Shown piece after piece: positions 36,401 to 48,479 of a stretch of DNA of 64,000 nt (within the stretch, counting starts at the first letter, position 1; every line of letters starts with the position of its first letter). The stretch is from Paraescarpia echinospica. Lineage: Eukaryota; Annelida; Polychaeta; Sabellida; Siboglinidae. A model generated the notes under the pieces. It ran no database searches. It had not been told where the DNA came from and was given only the letters and a program-made list of their open reading frames with translations. The translations under genes were made by a program, and so were the position numbers. The stretch spans positions 75,811,585 through 75,875,584 of the forward strand of contig CM034531.1 of the NCBI GenBank assembly GCA_020002185.1, written 5' to 3'.

Positions 36401-38234
36401 CACGACAGTAGAAATCAATATGATTAAGTAAGTATGGCAAGGTCCAGTGTCCTGGCAAAAACACGATGAGAAGCAAGAGAACGACAGGTAAACAGAGAAA
36501 GGATAATTGGAACGAGAGAAGGGACAGGTTTCTATAATTGCGGCATATGAAATATTGTTACGGGTTGTGATTGATTTAGGGCCAGGCACGAGGCAGGCAG
36601 ATATATCAGAATTAAACACAGTTATGTTCAATAAGTGTTATATACAGTTAGGGAATTTTGGCCCTATTGTTATGCTGTTCAATCGCTTGGTTGTTGGACA
36701 GGACATTGGGAGTTCGTCGTGGACAACGATGTTTTGTAACATAACATAATTCTGAGACAAAGAGTTGAACTGTGCAAGACAACTATAATAGCGGCAGATG
36801 TCAGTTATTGTGAAATCTCCCTTCTCCGATTAATGTCCTTGTTGACTTAAAACCATGTAAAGATATTAGATTCGTGACGTTCCTAATGGCCGGATGGTTG
36901 GTTAATCAAGAACTGAAGATGACGAGAGTCACTAACGAGAAGCCTGGTGTTGTGTGCCTAGATGTCCGACCAGTGAGTCTGACGACCCACTTGCTTATAC
37001 ACATATTAAACAACATCTCGCGATAAAGTCTAAGATCCGCAGTTATTTGGAAGAGGGACTTTGCAAGTAGTGAAATTTCCTCGACGCCTGGACCCGTTTC
37101 TTGACACTGATTGCGCCGTCCCATTGAAATACCGCACGTGTATAACATTCAACATCATGCACGTACTGCCTGAAGCGAGGCGACTGTCGTGTACCATTCT
37201 GATTGGTCGATGGCAAGCACAGCATGATGTCTGTACTGGCAGTTATACGTCGTGAATACATGGCACATGAATGTCCAGGGCATCGTATTCGCCAGGTCAA
37301 GGTTATGTTTTGATGGAGGGAACTGCGGACGAAACGATTACCGTATCAGTCGGTGAAGAGAAGACAACATGAGGGTGGATGACTTCTTAGTGGCATGGTG
37401 TCATGTTAATTAAATGCACATTTTACTATTCTAATTAGAGTTTCTTATCAGTGGCACACACAGGCAGCGTAAAAAATAATGCGCTTTTTCCTGTAGCCAT
37501 CCTAAGCCAGTATAGTATACCTGCACTGTCAACAGGAAATATAGTAGCTATCTTTGATGACAATTTCCTACAGTATATCAAATATTACTTGTCAGACTTG
37601 ACCTTGATATTATTACATTGCTAGTATTATTATCATCATAGTTGTGATTTACGACGTATTAGTCGGTATTTGTATCTTTCTGTTGCAAAACCTATTGCAA
37701 CCGCACTTGTTACTAGTTGACTTGATTATTGTAATTTTTTTCCACATACAAATTGCCTAGCTTCGATGATCTAGTTCTGATTTACTTGTTCCTAGAGTTA
37801 ATAGTAACATTGGAACTTGGGCTTTTTCTGTTGCTACACTAAATCTTAGCATATTATGGTCATTTTAAAATCACACACCTTTAAAATATTGTTGATCTAC
37901 CTCAGATCTTTCGCGTAACTATTCATATGTGGACAACCATAATACTACTTATCGATTTTGTGGTTCACCAACGCATTTATTTTTATGCTCCTCTGCGAGT
38001 TGTTTCCGCGGATTTAGGCACAGAAGAAATTGCCTTATTATTATTAATAATATAGTTATTATTGATTTCATTAATGTAATGTGATTCTTCATTTTAACTA
38101 CGGTATCTTGATAGGACGCATTAACGAGTTGTAACTGTTTTAATTGTTATTTGTAATGTAGTTATTGTGACTGCCATTCTTGATTTGCATTTAAACATGT
38201 TTGTTTTCGAATATATTTTAAGCATTACCTTCGT
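33402..38234. other. Long non-coding stretch
   Basis: About 4.8 kb without a recognisable gene. ORFs at 33479-33727 (-), 33980-34273 (-), 35441-35839 (+) and 37043-37300 (-) are under 135 codons, overlap opposite-strand frames and show no motif. A short (GATT)n lies at 34375-34390, and CA/TG-rich degenerate patches at 34890-34955 and 35520-35550. Confidence 0.4.
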
Positions 38235-38249
38235 ATGTGTGTGTGTGTA

Positions 38250-38312
<63 letters not shown>
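38235..38312. repeat. GT microsatellite
   Basis: (GT)n directly abutting the TATCAGCGTTCGA block of the repeat at 38313. Confidence 0.97.
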
Positions 38313-38314
<2 letters not shown>

Positions 38315-38420
38315 CAGCGTTCGACATTTACCTTAAAATGGTGCTGGTCAGCCGGACCAGAAACTTTAAAGTGTTGCTGGTCCGGCAGCACAGATGCTGG
38401 TCCGCGTTTTACCAATAGCC
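38313..38420 (+). repeat. Microsatellite-associated dispersed repeat, copy 1
   Basis: Begins TATCAGCGTTCGA next to (GT)n and contains paired GGACCAG / CTGGTCC blocks. The reverse complement of 39428-39533 begins with the same 13 bp and has a similar AACTTT and ACTGGTCCG layout. Confidence 0.55.
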
Positions 38421-38757
38421 TGCTAAACGATTTTGAAAGAAATGCACAGTTGTACTGCCAGCTGTAAAATCCTTTACATATGCCAGACAGGTGTTTTCCT
38501 GATCATATGTACACATACAACCCGATTATAGGTATCAGCAGACTGGTAATGTTTAGGTAACTGGTTTCAGATTTATTTCTGCAATAGCTTTTTTAAATAA
38601 CTACAAAAACAACGATTTGGGAAATTTTCCTTAATTTTATTTAATTGAGACAGGCGACAGACACTGGCAGCCAACCATTCATGAGCCATCTTTTTGCAAA
38701 GGTCATTAAGAATCGCAGTCAAGGCCAGTGGCAACAGCAATGATACTGCAAGATCTT

Positions 38758-39126
38758 AGACATTAGTTATGAATCTTCTGGCTCGAGCCACAAGATTCAC
38801 AATTGATGTCCAACAGATCAGAGTCGCTGTCATCAGCGCGACCGTCTGCGTCAACGTCATCATTTGGGCCAACAGCCGTGGCTTCCAACTGGTCCATGTC
38901 TTCCTCTCCTTGGTTCTCACTACCATCAGCTTATGCTTCAAACAGAACCAGAAGAGCCATACTCTTCTGGGTCCTGGTCATACGCGACTTCTTACATAAA
39001 GTCTTCCATTCATGAATTATGCAACCACAGAAATTGGGCCAGCCAGGTGTCTCGGAAATGTCAGAGACACTTGTCAGTATCGTAGGCCAGATCTTGTTCG
39101 CATTTTTCTAACAGTTTTTCCCAAGC
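38758..39126 (-). pseudogene. Degraded acidic protein-coding remnant
   Basis: On the minus strand one frame reads PESAWEKLLEKCEQDLAYD, TDKCL-stop-HFRDTWLAQF, and further on EVAYDQDPEEYGSSGSV. After a one-base shift it continues ADGSENQGEEDMDQLEA, NDDVDADGRADDSDSDLL, DINCESCGSSQKIHN. Three in-frame stops and the shift break it. The Trp/Phe-spaced segment followed by a strongly acidic tail looks like real coding sequence, possibly from a transposon-linked zinc-finger protein. I cannot name a family. Confidence 0.35.
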
Positions 39127-39427
39127 AGATTCTGGCAATGGCGGCTTTTCTCAAACATATTCGAAAGGTATAGCCCGTGTGAATACAATGATGGCGGCGC
39201 CAGTGATGGTGCCTGGTTTTGATTGACCAAAATGAGTAAATTACTGTACGTTCGTTTCGGGTGCTTTTTTGACCATAACAACCATTGTAACGTTCGCTCC
39301 GTGGGCATTGCGTTTCACGTTAACATAAATTGAGCAATATCGAGCATAAAACATATTTTTGTAAACAGCGTCTTCAAGTGACAATAGGCTTATGCGTACT
39401 GCTGTAGAACGTTAAATAATAATCCCC

Positions 39428-39528
39428 CCAAAAGTAGTCGGTCACACGGACCAGTAATTCAAAAAAGTTACTGACCCGACGGCATAGTAGGTGGTCAGTG
39501 ACCACCGGGTCAGCGTGTATTTCGAACG

Positions 39529-39533
<5 letters not shown>
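39428..39533 (-). repeat. Microsatellite-associated dispersed repeat, copy 2
   Basis: Inverted partner of 38313-38420. Its TATCAGCGTTCGA end abuts the (TA)n tract at 39531. Confidence 0.55.

Positions 39534-39575
<42 letters not shown>
39531..39575. repeat. TA microsatellite
   Basis: About 22 TA units. Confidence 0.95.
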
Positions 39576-39577
<2 letters not shown>

Positions 39578-40341
39578 ATCCGCCGTGGTTTTCCACACAA
39601 CACAATTCCCAGTAATACGCACATGTACTAAAGATGGCGTTCCAACCATTGATGTACTTCGCGAGAACATACGGTGGTGTTGCTAGAAATGATGTCTGCC
39701 GGTCGCTCAGTGACACTTGATCTTCTAAGCTGGTACAATCACTTGCTAAGCGGTACTCGGTGGCCCCACGTGCGCTTCGCTAAACCCACATAGCCCCGGG
39801 GAATACGTCCATTCAACGGACAACGACATAAACGGTCGTGTTTGTCCAGCGACAGTCACCCATGTAACGATTAATGGAAACCCGAGCTGGTGAAGATGTT
39901 CTGGGAGTTGATTCTTTCCCACAAAATGCGAGAGCAATACGACAGGGACGATGTGAAGACGGAGCAAGGACGGGGGGAGAATGATAATAAGTTGATCAAA
40001 CATTAGGGCAACTACTGCTACTGCTATTCTTAAGACGAATACTAAGAATTTGTATAGTAATGTTTAAAGGTAATTCTAAATTGTTGCCATATAACATGCA
40101 ACAATTCATCAATGATAGATAATTGTTTTGATTAAATACATGTTGCATGCGGAAGTAGACCTGATACCTGAAACAAAATATATGCACAAACAAGTCTGCC
40201 ATTTACGTCCGTATGTGTGTACGGTGTGAAACTTGAATTCTTCGAATGAAATATGATTAGTTCAGTCGCTAATACGAAACCAAAGAAATTAATTAAATAG
40301 TTATGTCTATGAAAATGATAAACTGATAACTAGTGTTAAAG
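39576..40341. other. Non-coding stretch
   Basis: Short ORFs only, no motif recognised. Confidence 0.4.
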
Positions 40342-40955
40342 AGTAGAGTGAGATGATAGGATTGAAATTAAATGTAAAGAAGACTAAGATTGTGGATGTG
40401 AAGGGATGTCGAGAACCATCAGAAGTCATAGCAGATGGCGAGGAAATAGAAAGAGTGGACAATTTTGAATATCTGGGGACACTGATAGATGAGGATGGAG
40501 ATGGGACGGAAGAGATCAAGCGGAGGTTGGCAATGGCGAGTAAAAAGTTGACGTATGGATGCGAAACCTAGACTCTTAATAAGAACATTACTAAACGTAT
40601 AAATGCATTTGAAAACAAGTGTTATAGAAAGATATTACGAGTTTCGTGGACTGAACGTAGAACAAACCAATCCATCGCAGAAGAGCTCGGTGTTATACCC
40701 GGGACTTTATTGAACTTTGTAAAGAAACAGAAACTAAGATATTTCGGCCATGTGAAACGGCATCAATCTCTAGAAAAATTAATAATGGAAGGAAAAGTGG
40801 AAGGCAGCAGAAGCAGAGGAAGACCTAGGAGACAACGGGAGAAGGACATAGAGGAATGGGTGGGAGCCGACGTCTGGCGAGTGGGGAGACTGGCAAACGA
40901 AAGAGCTGTCTATAGACAATCCATGAAGGCTGCAACGTCCGGAAATGGATAAGCA
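40342..40955 (+). pseudogene. Non-LTR retrotransposon relic: RT thumb and C-terminal region
   Basis: The frame reads MIGLKLNVKKTKIVDV, DGEEIERVDNFEYLGTLID, EEIKRRLAMASKKL. It then jumps to YGCET-stop-TLNKNITKRINAFE, RKILRVSWTERRTNQSI, KKQKLRYFGHVKRHQSLEKL and EGSRSRGRPRRQREKDIEEW. This is the C-terminal half of the widespread endonuclease-RT elements (RTE-like or related; clade uncertain). About 30 residues are deleted between KKL and YGCET, and TGG of the conserved CETW has become TAG. The catalytic RT core and endonuclease are absent. Confidence 0.8.
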
Positions 40956-41651
40956 AACCCAACCAACTATGAAAATGTCAAGCACACAACTAGTATGATG
41001 CAATAGAGTAAGTGTATTATTGGGGTTTATTTTGTTTTATAATGATAATGTAAATGTATTGGTAGAAAGTGTTCAAACACTATTGCACTTCACATTTCCC
41101 CTTTCCCATTACTTCACGTTGGTGTCTTATGTTGTATTTTGTATTTTCATTCGGACATAAACTGTGATTGGTTGACTGCAACGATGGCGCAATGTATTGA
41201 AGCTTACTTCGTCACAGGTGGGCCGTTTCACTAAAATTCTCATGAGTTCATAAGCCCGACTGTTTTCTTTCAAAACTGATCTCTTTAACACTGATCTTTT
41301 AAGTTGTGTCCTGAAAACTGTCACAACCAGGACGCGTCAGCGGGACACTTCCGCCGGTGTGTCACGGAAATAGTCCTCGGAGAAAAAGAAGTTATTGGCG
41401 CGCTCTCATATCAAGCCTTGTACATAGCCTTGTCTTGCCGGCAGATCGATACTGTTGCCTGATGGAAAGCTGTCTGTGAGAACATTCGCACCGTTTCCAT
41501 CACATTGGCCACACACAGGGGTTATATTACTCATTAGTGCTCCGCGACTGCACGAGATGAGTGAATTGGGATGTATCCTTCTAACATATAAATGCGTCAC
41601 ATTATAGCGATGGGTATTTCACATGATAAATTATAATCATAATATCAATAG

Positions 41652-41718
41652 ATCTCTATAGTGCCTATAAGTATTAAACACAATTATGAACGTGAGCTCG
41701 GAGGTGTAACAAACAAGA
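41652..41718 (+). repeat. Short dispersed repeat, copy 2
   Basis: Partner of 15828-15895. Confidence 0.4.
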
Positions 41719-41807
41719 ATCGTTAAGCAAAATCATTAACAGGAATGTACACCAGTCATCATTAGATATAAAGAATGCTCTGGCTGCAGACTAGTGTATT
41801 CCAATTA

Positions 41808-41908
41808 TTCGACTCCCTTCTCTATCGCGATCGCGTCACGCGCTCGGTTCAATTGTCCAACAATCGAACCGAGCGCGTGGCGCCATCGGGATTGGGAAGG
41901 GAGTCGAA
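41808..41908. repeat. 101-bp inverted repeat / hairpin
   Basis: Outer arms TTCGACTCCCTTC (41808-41820) and its perfect complement (41896-41908). Inner arms CACGCGCTCGGTTC (41837-41850) and its perfect complement (41866-41879). Then ATTGT / ACAAT closes on a 3-nt loop (41857-41859). The intermediate parts are unpaired. Confidence 0.9.
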
Positions 41909-42115
41909 ACCAGGACGCTTGAAAACATTTTCTTATATTAGTACATCTGCGATCCTTTCGTTTCTTTGTTTAAACTGAGGCTGTTTGTTCGTTAACAACC
42001 AACGTTTTATGACTCTACAATAACTATGCTTTGCTTCTTGCCAAATTGCGTTTAATAAGCTAGAAACAGAGTTCGCAATTTGAACGTTGCGTATGGTACA
42101 TGTATTAACACGAAC

Positions 42116-42196
42116 ACGCATACGCACGCACAACACACACAACACACACAACACGCAAACACACACACAACACACGCAACGCACCCGCGCACACAC
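42116..42196. repeat. Degenerate CA / CAACA tract
   Basis: Imperfect CACA and ACACAA units with CGCA variants. Confidence 0.85.
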
Positions 42197-43325
42197 TCCC
42201 GTTGTAGTTAACAACATGCAACAATAAGCAGGCTGTTTTCTGTTTTGACGGACTATTTTCAACCGGAAATAGTTCACGCGAATGCATCCATTACTCAAGA
42301 GTCGGCCAAGCAGGCGGGGTCGACGTGTGTCGGTCGGCAGCTTGGTGCGTTAACAGTTCCCGGGTCGTTTACTGTGTCACGTATTCATAGACGGGTGCAA
42401 CACTCCGAGTACTTCTTATTGCACCATCACAAAAAAAATTTTTTTTTAAGTATTGCGACACAACTGAAAATATTATATTTAATTTGCAATACATTTTCGA
42501 GTATTTTTTCTCGAAATAATGCTTCTGATATTGTATGATCTGTTTGGTTAATTGTTTCATTAGCCATACAAAATAAATTGATATATTTTGTTTCCCTGTA
42601 AATCCCAAATAACACAATTTCTCTTCACACCTTTTCAATTACGGAATTCGTCTGCAGTGTTCGGGTGTTACAGTTGTTCCGAACCTTGGTCAAGTCCATT
42701 CACTCTATGTTACTTCGGTTCACTCAGCAGTGTCAATTAGCACATGTCTGGCGATAGACAATTATGGATATCTATGTAAGGATTGTCTAAACGTAGTAAT
42801 TGCACAGTGGCTGAAAATTTCCCAAAGAAGCTGAGATGGTGTTCGATTGAACAGATCTTCCAGGGAGTAAAGTGTAAAACGCTTTGACCAATCCAAAGGA
42901 CTGGATACCGCGTTAGATAAGAACTTACCTTTTATTCCTTATCCTTGTTTCTCCATACAGTGTTTTTGAAAACCTGCAAATCATGGCAGCGCGTAGTGTT
43001 CAGAAAGGGAACGGACGTCAGTTAGAAGACATTCTCTCACAAAGATATATAACTGTTATAGTCATTCTACGAAAAAATTACCATACGTTGAAATCACGTT
43101 GGACCTTATGTTAGGTCTGCTCGTTGGATGTACCGATACATGGGATATATAACGGGCAAAGAAAGTTTTAATACTAGCTTGTATGTCATTATCGCAACTT
43201 TTCTGACAATTGTATTCACTCAATGAAATAACTGTCAGTGACTTAAAATATCGATTCGTTGCGCAAACATCTCTTCATATTATTCATTCGCCTATTCTAT
43301 TAAGTATCCTGAAACATGTAGAAAG

Positions 43326-43410
43326 CCTTAAAGGAAAACAAAAGGCAACGTTGTGGTGTTAAGCACCTAAAAGTGTTAACACAGACTAACCATTTGTATC
43401 TACAATCAAA
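43326..43410 (-). repeat. ~80-bp dispersed repeat, copy 1
   Basis: The reverse complement shares GTTAACACTTTTAG (TATTAACACTTTTAG in copy 2), TGCTTAA, and ACGTTGCCTTTTGTTTTCC then TTTAAG, with 56928-57010. Confidence 0.6.
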
Positions 43411-43969
43411 ATTTTCAGTTCAGTGGTTTACTCGGAATGTAGTCTTAAAGTGGAAGATTCGAACGAAATCTGCGATAACATGTAGACTGCCATCTTAGTG
43501 ATGACGCGTTCATTTGGCCGAAAGCAACCAATAACCGAGCAGCATTATTTTTGCCGTGTACGTCTTGTGTAGTTGCATTATTTTTGTCGTGTACGTCTTG
43601 TGTAGTTCGCGTAGTTGGTTCAGCTGTGGACGGGCTGGATGGAAGCCTTCGAAATACAACGCACTATGTAGTATGTTCAGATCATGAAGAAACGTGCTTC
43701 GAAGGAAATCTATATCGTCAGTTAATGACACAAAATCCGACAAAACGTCGCTGACGTCGATGTTTGAAGCCAGGTGCAGTGCCTACGATATTTAGTCACG
43801 GACCTCAGCCGTCGAAGCGACGCATATTTTTGGTCAAACGCGCCAAGAAATCAGATCGCAAGAAGGTTAGTAGATTTAACAAGATTTAACAAGATTGCCA
43901 TCCAGAGAATTAACTCTAGATGGCAGGTGGACAAGGAAGCCCTTTGGCTTATCGAGAGTCCAACCTTTT

Positions 43970-46811
43970 TATCTACATATATCCAGCCCTTCTGAGGTAT
44001 GTGTCGATTTTATTTTTAAACATATTCACACTACTAGCACCCACACAATCATCAGATAATCTGTTCCATACATTCACAGTCCTTTGTGAAAATGAAAACT
44101 TTCTTACGTCTGTTCCTTTACTAATGTAACTTCATGTCCTCTAGTCTTTCTATCTTTCTTAACTGAAAAAAACATATTTCTATCAATATTTTCATAACCA
44201 TTCAATATTTTAAACACTTCTATCTGATCTCCTCTCAATCTCCTGGTCTCTAGTGTTGTTAAACCACATTCTTTTAGGCGTTTTTCATAACTAAGATCCC
44301 TCAGTTTTTGTATCATTTTAGTCGCTCTCCTCTCCACGCTTGTATACACTATTCTAAATGAGGCCTAACTATTGTTTTGTACAGCGGTATTATTAGTTCT
44401 TTTTCTTTATATGCTATATTTCGCCTAATCAATCCAAGGATTTGATTTCCTTTTGAAGCTGCAATTCCACACTGCTCTGAAACCTTCATGTCAGCACTAA
44501 TTGTCAGCCCTAAGTCTTTTTCTTTTACAGTAGTATTTAGTACAGTTCCCCCCATTGTATATTCTACATATTCGTTCCCATGTCCTGTGTGAAGACATTT
44601 ACATTTCCCCAAATTGAACAACATTTGCCACTTTTCAGACCATTTAATCAACCTGTCAAGATCATCCTGTAAATGATGTCTATCTCCATCACTTTTAATC
44701 CTTCTAAACACATTTGTATCATCTGCAAATTTCAACACCTTGCTAGCTATATCATCGTCCAAATCGTTTATATATATTAAGAATAATATAGGTCCCAGTA
44801 CTGATCCCTGTGGAACCCCACTCAAAACTGATTTCCAGTTTGAAACCTCCCCATCAACAACTACCCGTAGTCTTCCGTCAATCAGCCATTTTTCTATCCA
44901 GTTAATTATACCATTTCCTATGCCATGGGCCTTTAGTTTAAGCAGTAATCTCTGATGTGGCACTTTGTCGAAAGCTTTTTCAAAATCTGAGTAGATGATA
45001 TCTACTGGTGATCCATCATTTACCCAATTAGTGATATCTTCCAAAAAACATAACATATTTGTTAAGCATTACCTCGCTTTTAGAAACCCATATTGAGATG
45101 GGTTTATCAAGTTATGTTTCACAAGAAAATCCACCATGTGATCTTTAATTAGTCTTTCTTTAATTAGTGATCTAATAATTTGTCTAATAACCCTTGTGTG
45201 TGTCCATTATTTGGGTTTATTTATGTTTATCGATTAGTCCTAATTTTTGAACTGGTCACTTGTTTCTCGAACCTTTTTTGAATCACGGTATAAGTTTGCT
45301 TCTTTCCATTCTAAAGGAACCACTCCCTCTTCTAATGACAAGTTGAAAACTGTTGCAAGCGGTATGCTAATTTGTTCTACAATTTCCAATAGTAGTTTGG
45401 GTGGAATACCATCCACTCCAGGTGATTTATTATCCTTCATAGCCCTGATTTTCTTAGCTACCATTTTCTGGTCTGATTCTGCCCCCTTGAACTTAGCCTC
45501 TGGTACTGGCAGTGAACTAGTGTCTTCTCTGGTAAACACTGAACTAAAATACTCATTCAGGTCTTCTGCCATTAAGAATCCTTCTGATATTACATTTCCA
45601 GCACTATCTTCTAGAGGACCGACCTTATCCTGAACTTTCTGTTTGCTTCGAATATACGCATAAAAACTCTTGCTGTCATGTTTTATATTACAAGCTAATT
45701 TATGTTCATAGCTTCTCTTTGAATTTCTAATTTCAGCTGTAGCTTGGTTTAGTGCTTCTTTATAAATGCTGTATAGTCTTCGTCATTTCCAGTACGTCTA
45801 TATGACTTCCACATCATTTGTTTATACTTAATTTTTCTAATGGCTTCTTTCGATAAGTGTTTCTTTTTGGACCGTTTCCCGTGTTTTTTTAAGGGAACAA
45901 ATTTGACGATGATGCATTCAATTTCACTCGTTAAGATATTCCAGCATTCTGTTGCTGTTTTATTCTTCAGTGTGTTATTCCAGTCTATCTTTGCTAAATA
46001 TTTCCTTATGTCGTTATATTTTCCTTTGTGGAAATTTCTCCTGTACTGGTTTTTACTATTCCTTTCTGATTTTACTTTGATGGTAAAATGTATCTGGTTG
46101 TGATCACTATTCCCCAGTGGCTCACATACCATGACATTGTCAACTAATTCATTCTGTGAGGACAAAACTATGTCTAACACATTCTCTCCCCTGGTTGGTT
46201 CTAGCACATGTTGAGATAGGAAACTATCTTGTACTAAAACTAAAAACTTGTGGTCCTCACTACCCATACTCTGTAGAGATTTCCATTTTATATGCCCATG
46301 GTTAAAATCCCCCATAATAACACAGTCCCGTTTGCTCACTTCCCTTATAGCGTTTTGTATTTTTTCATTCTCTTCTATGCTTATGTTTGGACTTCAATAA
46401 ACTAATCCAACCGTTAACGTTGACTTTCCTGTAACTATGTTACACCAAACAGCTTCTTCGCAATCTGCTTCTCTGTCTAATTTTATTTCATAAGCCTGGA
46501 TAGATTCTTTAATATATAAAATAACTCCACCTCCCCTTCTTCCTATTCTATCTTTCCTAAACATTACATATCCTGTCAGTCCCAATTCGGCATCTGATAC
46601 ATCGGTGGTTGCCCATGATTCGGTTATACCTATTATGTGAGGGTCAATAACTTCTACCTTAATGTTTAGTTCATTTCTTTTGTTTACTATACTTCTTGCA
46701 TTTAAATCCAGCTTCAGAAAAACTGTTCTTTGCTTAATTATTTTTGCTGTCTTTATCTATGCCTCCAGTTTCAGGCTTCTCTGCGAGTCCCCCCTGCGAA
46801 TTTAGTTTAAA
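43970..46811 (-). pseudogene. LINE copy B ORF2 (APE endonuclease + RT), broken
   Basis: Segments in order: ESWATTDVSDAELGLTGY; GGGVILYIKES; VGLVY then TGA where others have Arg; CVIMGDFNHGHIKWKS; LGNSDHNQIHFTIK; EYFSSVFTRED; DNKSPGVDGIPPKLLLEI. The RT continues with IIYSDFEKAFDKVPH, GVPQGSVLGPILFLIYIND and VLKFADDTNVFRRI. Damage: nonsense at 46397-46399, loss of the region after VVPLEWKEAN (45100-45300 is scrambled), and a deletion between IVRPHLE and RRATKMI (near 44345). Catalytic residues GDFN, SDH and FADD survive. Confidence 0.85.
46805..46811 (-). promoter_or_regulatory. Candidate -1 frameshift heptamer, copy B
   Basis: TTTAAAC on the minus strand, followed at once by TAA (46804-46802). 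Same position and phase as in C and D. Confidence 0.45.
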
Positions 46812-47011
46812 TAGATGCAACCTGTCCCACTGTCAACAGATCTCAGCAGATTCTCTGAGAATACTGCTGCCCCCTTGTTTAATAACATACCATGTGCACA
46901 CGTCTTCACTAACTTGTTTTGTGCACACTAATAGCAAAAAGAGGTTACAGCTGTTGTGAAAATATCTTGAATTTGAATCAAAAATATAAATAATTGTAAT
47001 TTGCAATTCAG

Positions 47012-47176
47012 CTCGATCACCAACATGATGTGGCACATGGGGAAAGGCATCAACCGCAAGTTTACTGCGAAGCCCCGAGGCAAGGGATGTGAGGACCTCC
47101 TTCATTGGATACAGAATGTATCAAACCATCTTTGGTGGTGTTGTGTAACATGCAACAGTGACGCACAGTTGCTGGA
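47012..47176 (+). CDS. Internal exon, transposase-like uncharacterised metazoan protein
   Basis: Bounded by a 3' splice site (TTTGCAATTCAG, ending 47011) and a 5' splice site (GTAAGT at 47177). The open peptide includes NMMWHMGKGINRKFTAKP and GKGCEDLLHWIQNVSNHLWW. The pattern WH..K...K......GC..L..WI....NHL.WC is one I know from a large family of uncharacterised, probably transposon-derived animal proteins. The exon starts in phase 1 and ends with two bases of a codon. The next recognisable exon (48145) needs a different phase, so at least one exon is missing. Confidence 0.5.
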
Positions 47177-48144
47177 GTAAGTACCAAACTTGATATGTAT
47201 TCAGTTTATACCTGAGGCATGTCCAAAGCAACCCTTAGATTTGCAATCAGTAGATGATGAGTAGGGACCACGACCCAAGTAGTGATTAATGTTGTAAGGT
47301 GAATTCCAGTCACCGACTTGAATGCCAAATACACTAAATCAGCTCCTATGCATAACTAACATTATAATAAGTTTTCGAAATTACTGCATTTCATAGGCAT
47401 CCAACTCGTTTTTTTCAGGATGGCTACTCAAAAGTACCACCCAGCATGATTACTACCTTATCAGTAAATGTGTTTATTCAGACTTCCAAAACTGATAATG
47501 TAAATGCTGTTTACATGTTATGTGTTAATATGTGGATCACCGACTTATGTATGGGACCAAAAATGTTACGTAATCAAAGTTCCTGATGACCAACTTTTCA
47601 GTAGTTCAGTTACTCAGATGTGAACGGGCGAATACTCCACAGATGGATAGTTCCCATTCTGCATCACCCTACCTATTCCTTGTAATCAGTTGCTGTGTAC
47701 ATTTATGAGTACAGTTACTTGAATGTAATACATTACATCTCCGTGTAATAATTATATTCCAGAATGCAATTGTCTTGTAATGAAATAAATAAGAGCACTT
47801 GTGTCATTATCACCAATTTTATTAAAGAAATATAAAATCCAAACATGATATCAAAATACAGTGACTGTATATACAGTAGATACAGAAATTAAGAAGAAAA
47901 AACAAGTTATAATAAATTATGTGAAGGAATGTTATGATGGAATGCCTTATTTGTAAGGATCAGTATCATTTTATTAATGTACCAGTATGATTACCATGAT
48001 TGGCCGTTGTATTGTTACTAAAAACAACCAACACTTTACACAGGTAAATAACAGCAGCTTACTAACAACATGTAGACTGGTATGTTACACCAGTTGTTTG
48101 CAGACATTTTATTAGAATGCTGCATGCACTATTCTTCACTGTAG

Positions 48145-48446
48145 GAATGAAAGCTAGATTGATGCTGTCTACTCTGGCATGGAACTACCGACCACGTCCC
48201 AGTCCAGACAAACCTGTTGAGACTGGTGTCATGTGGTCCAAAAGACGCAAGCAATGGGTGCTGCATAACAGACCACAGCAGGTGAACCCACGTACCCACC
48301 TACCAATGCTCACAGATCGAGTGACAGATGTGTTTATAAGAAATATCACACTGCATCCGAACACAGTCACTGGAGCAGATGTCCCAAAACCAGAGAAGGA
48401 GGATCTGCTGGCAGTAAGAGTAAGTCAATTTGTAAAGAAACAGTAA
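48145..48446 (+). CDS. Terminal exon, same transposase-like family
   Basis: A 3' splice site (TATTCTTCACTGTAG, ending 48144) precedes a frame with MKARLMLSTLAWNYRPRP, VMWSKRRKQWVLHNRPQ and VPKPEKEDLLAVRVSQF, ending in TAA. The opening KARLMLSTL..N segment and the closing P.P.K...L..R...F pattern fit the C-terminus of the family in the preceding exon. The central part expected between the exons (with the conserved E.FHS motif) is not visible in 47183-48130, so the gene is probably decayed. Confidence 0.45.
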
Positions 48447-48479
48447 ATACTGCCACCACCCACCTACAGCGTCATAGGT

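Larger units (their letters stand above)
40956..43325. other. Non-coding stretch with hairpin and small repeats
   Basis: Contains repeat copy 2 at 41652-41718, the hairpin at 41808-41908 and a CA tract at 42116-42196. A 64-codon minus-strand frame at 41406-41600 (MSNITPVCGQCDGNG) is too short to assign. Confidence 0.4.
43872..46878 (-). mobile_element. CR1-like LINE, copy B (5'-truncated)
   Basis: Same family as C and D. The 3' end (43872-43890) is a GTTAAATCTT-type repeat. The 5' end stops inside the ORF1 esterase end (near 46877), a normal 5' truncation. It lies on the minus strand about 135 bp from the plus-strand exon at 47012. Confidence 0.9.

Noticed and set aside
38313..38420. Paired CTGGTCC/GGACCAG blocks as a transcription factor operator
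   Set aside because: The related copy at 39428-39533 makes a dispersed repeat the simpler explanation.
41406..41600. Minus-strand frame with MSNITPVCGQC as the tail of an RNase H / RT element
   Set aside because: Similarity is limited to a few residues. Too weak to call.
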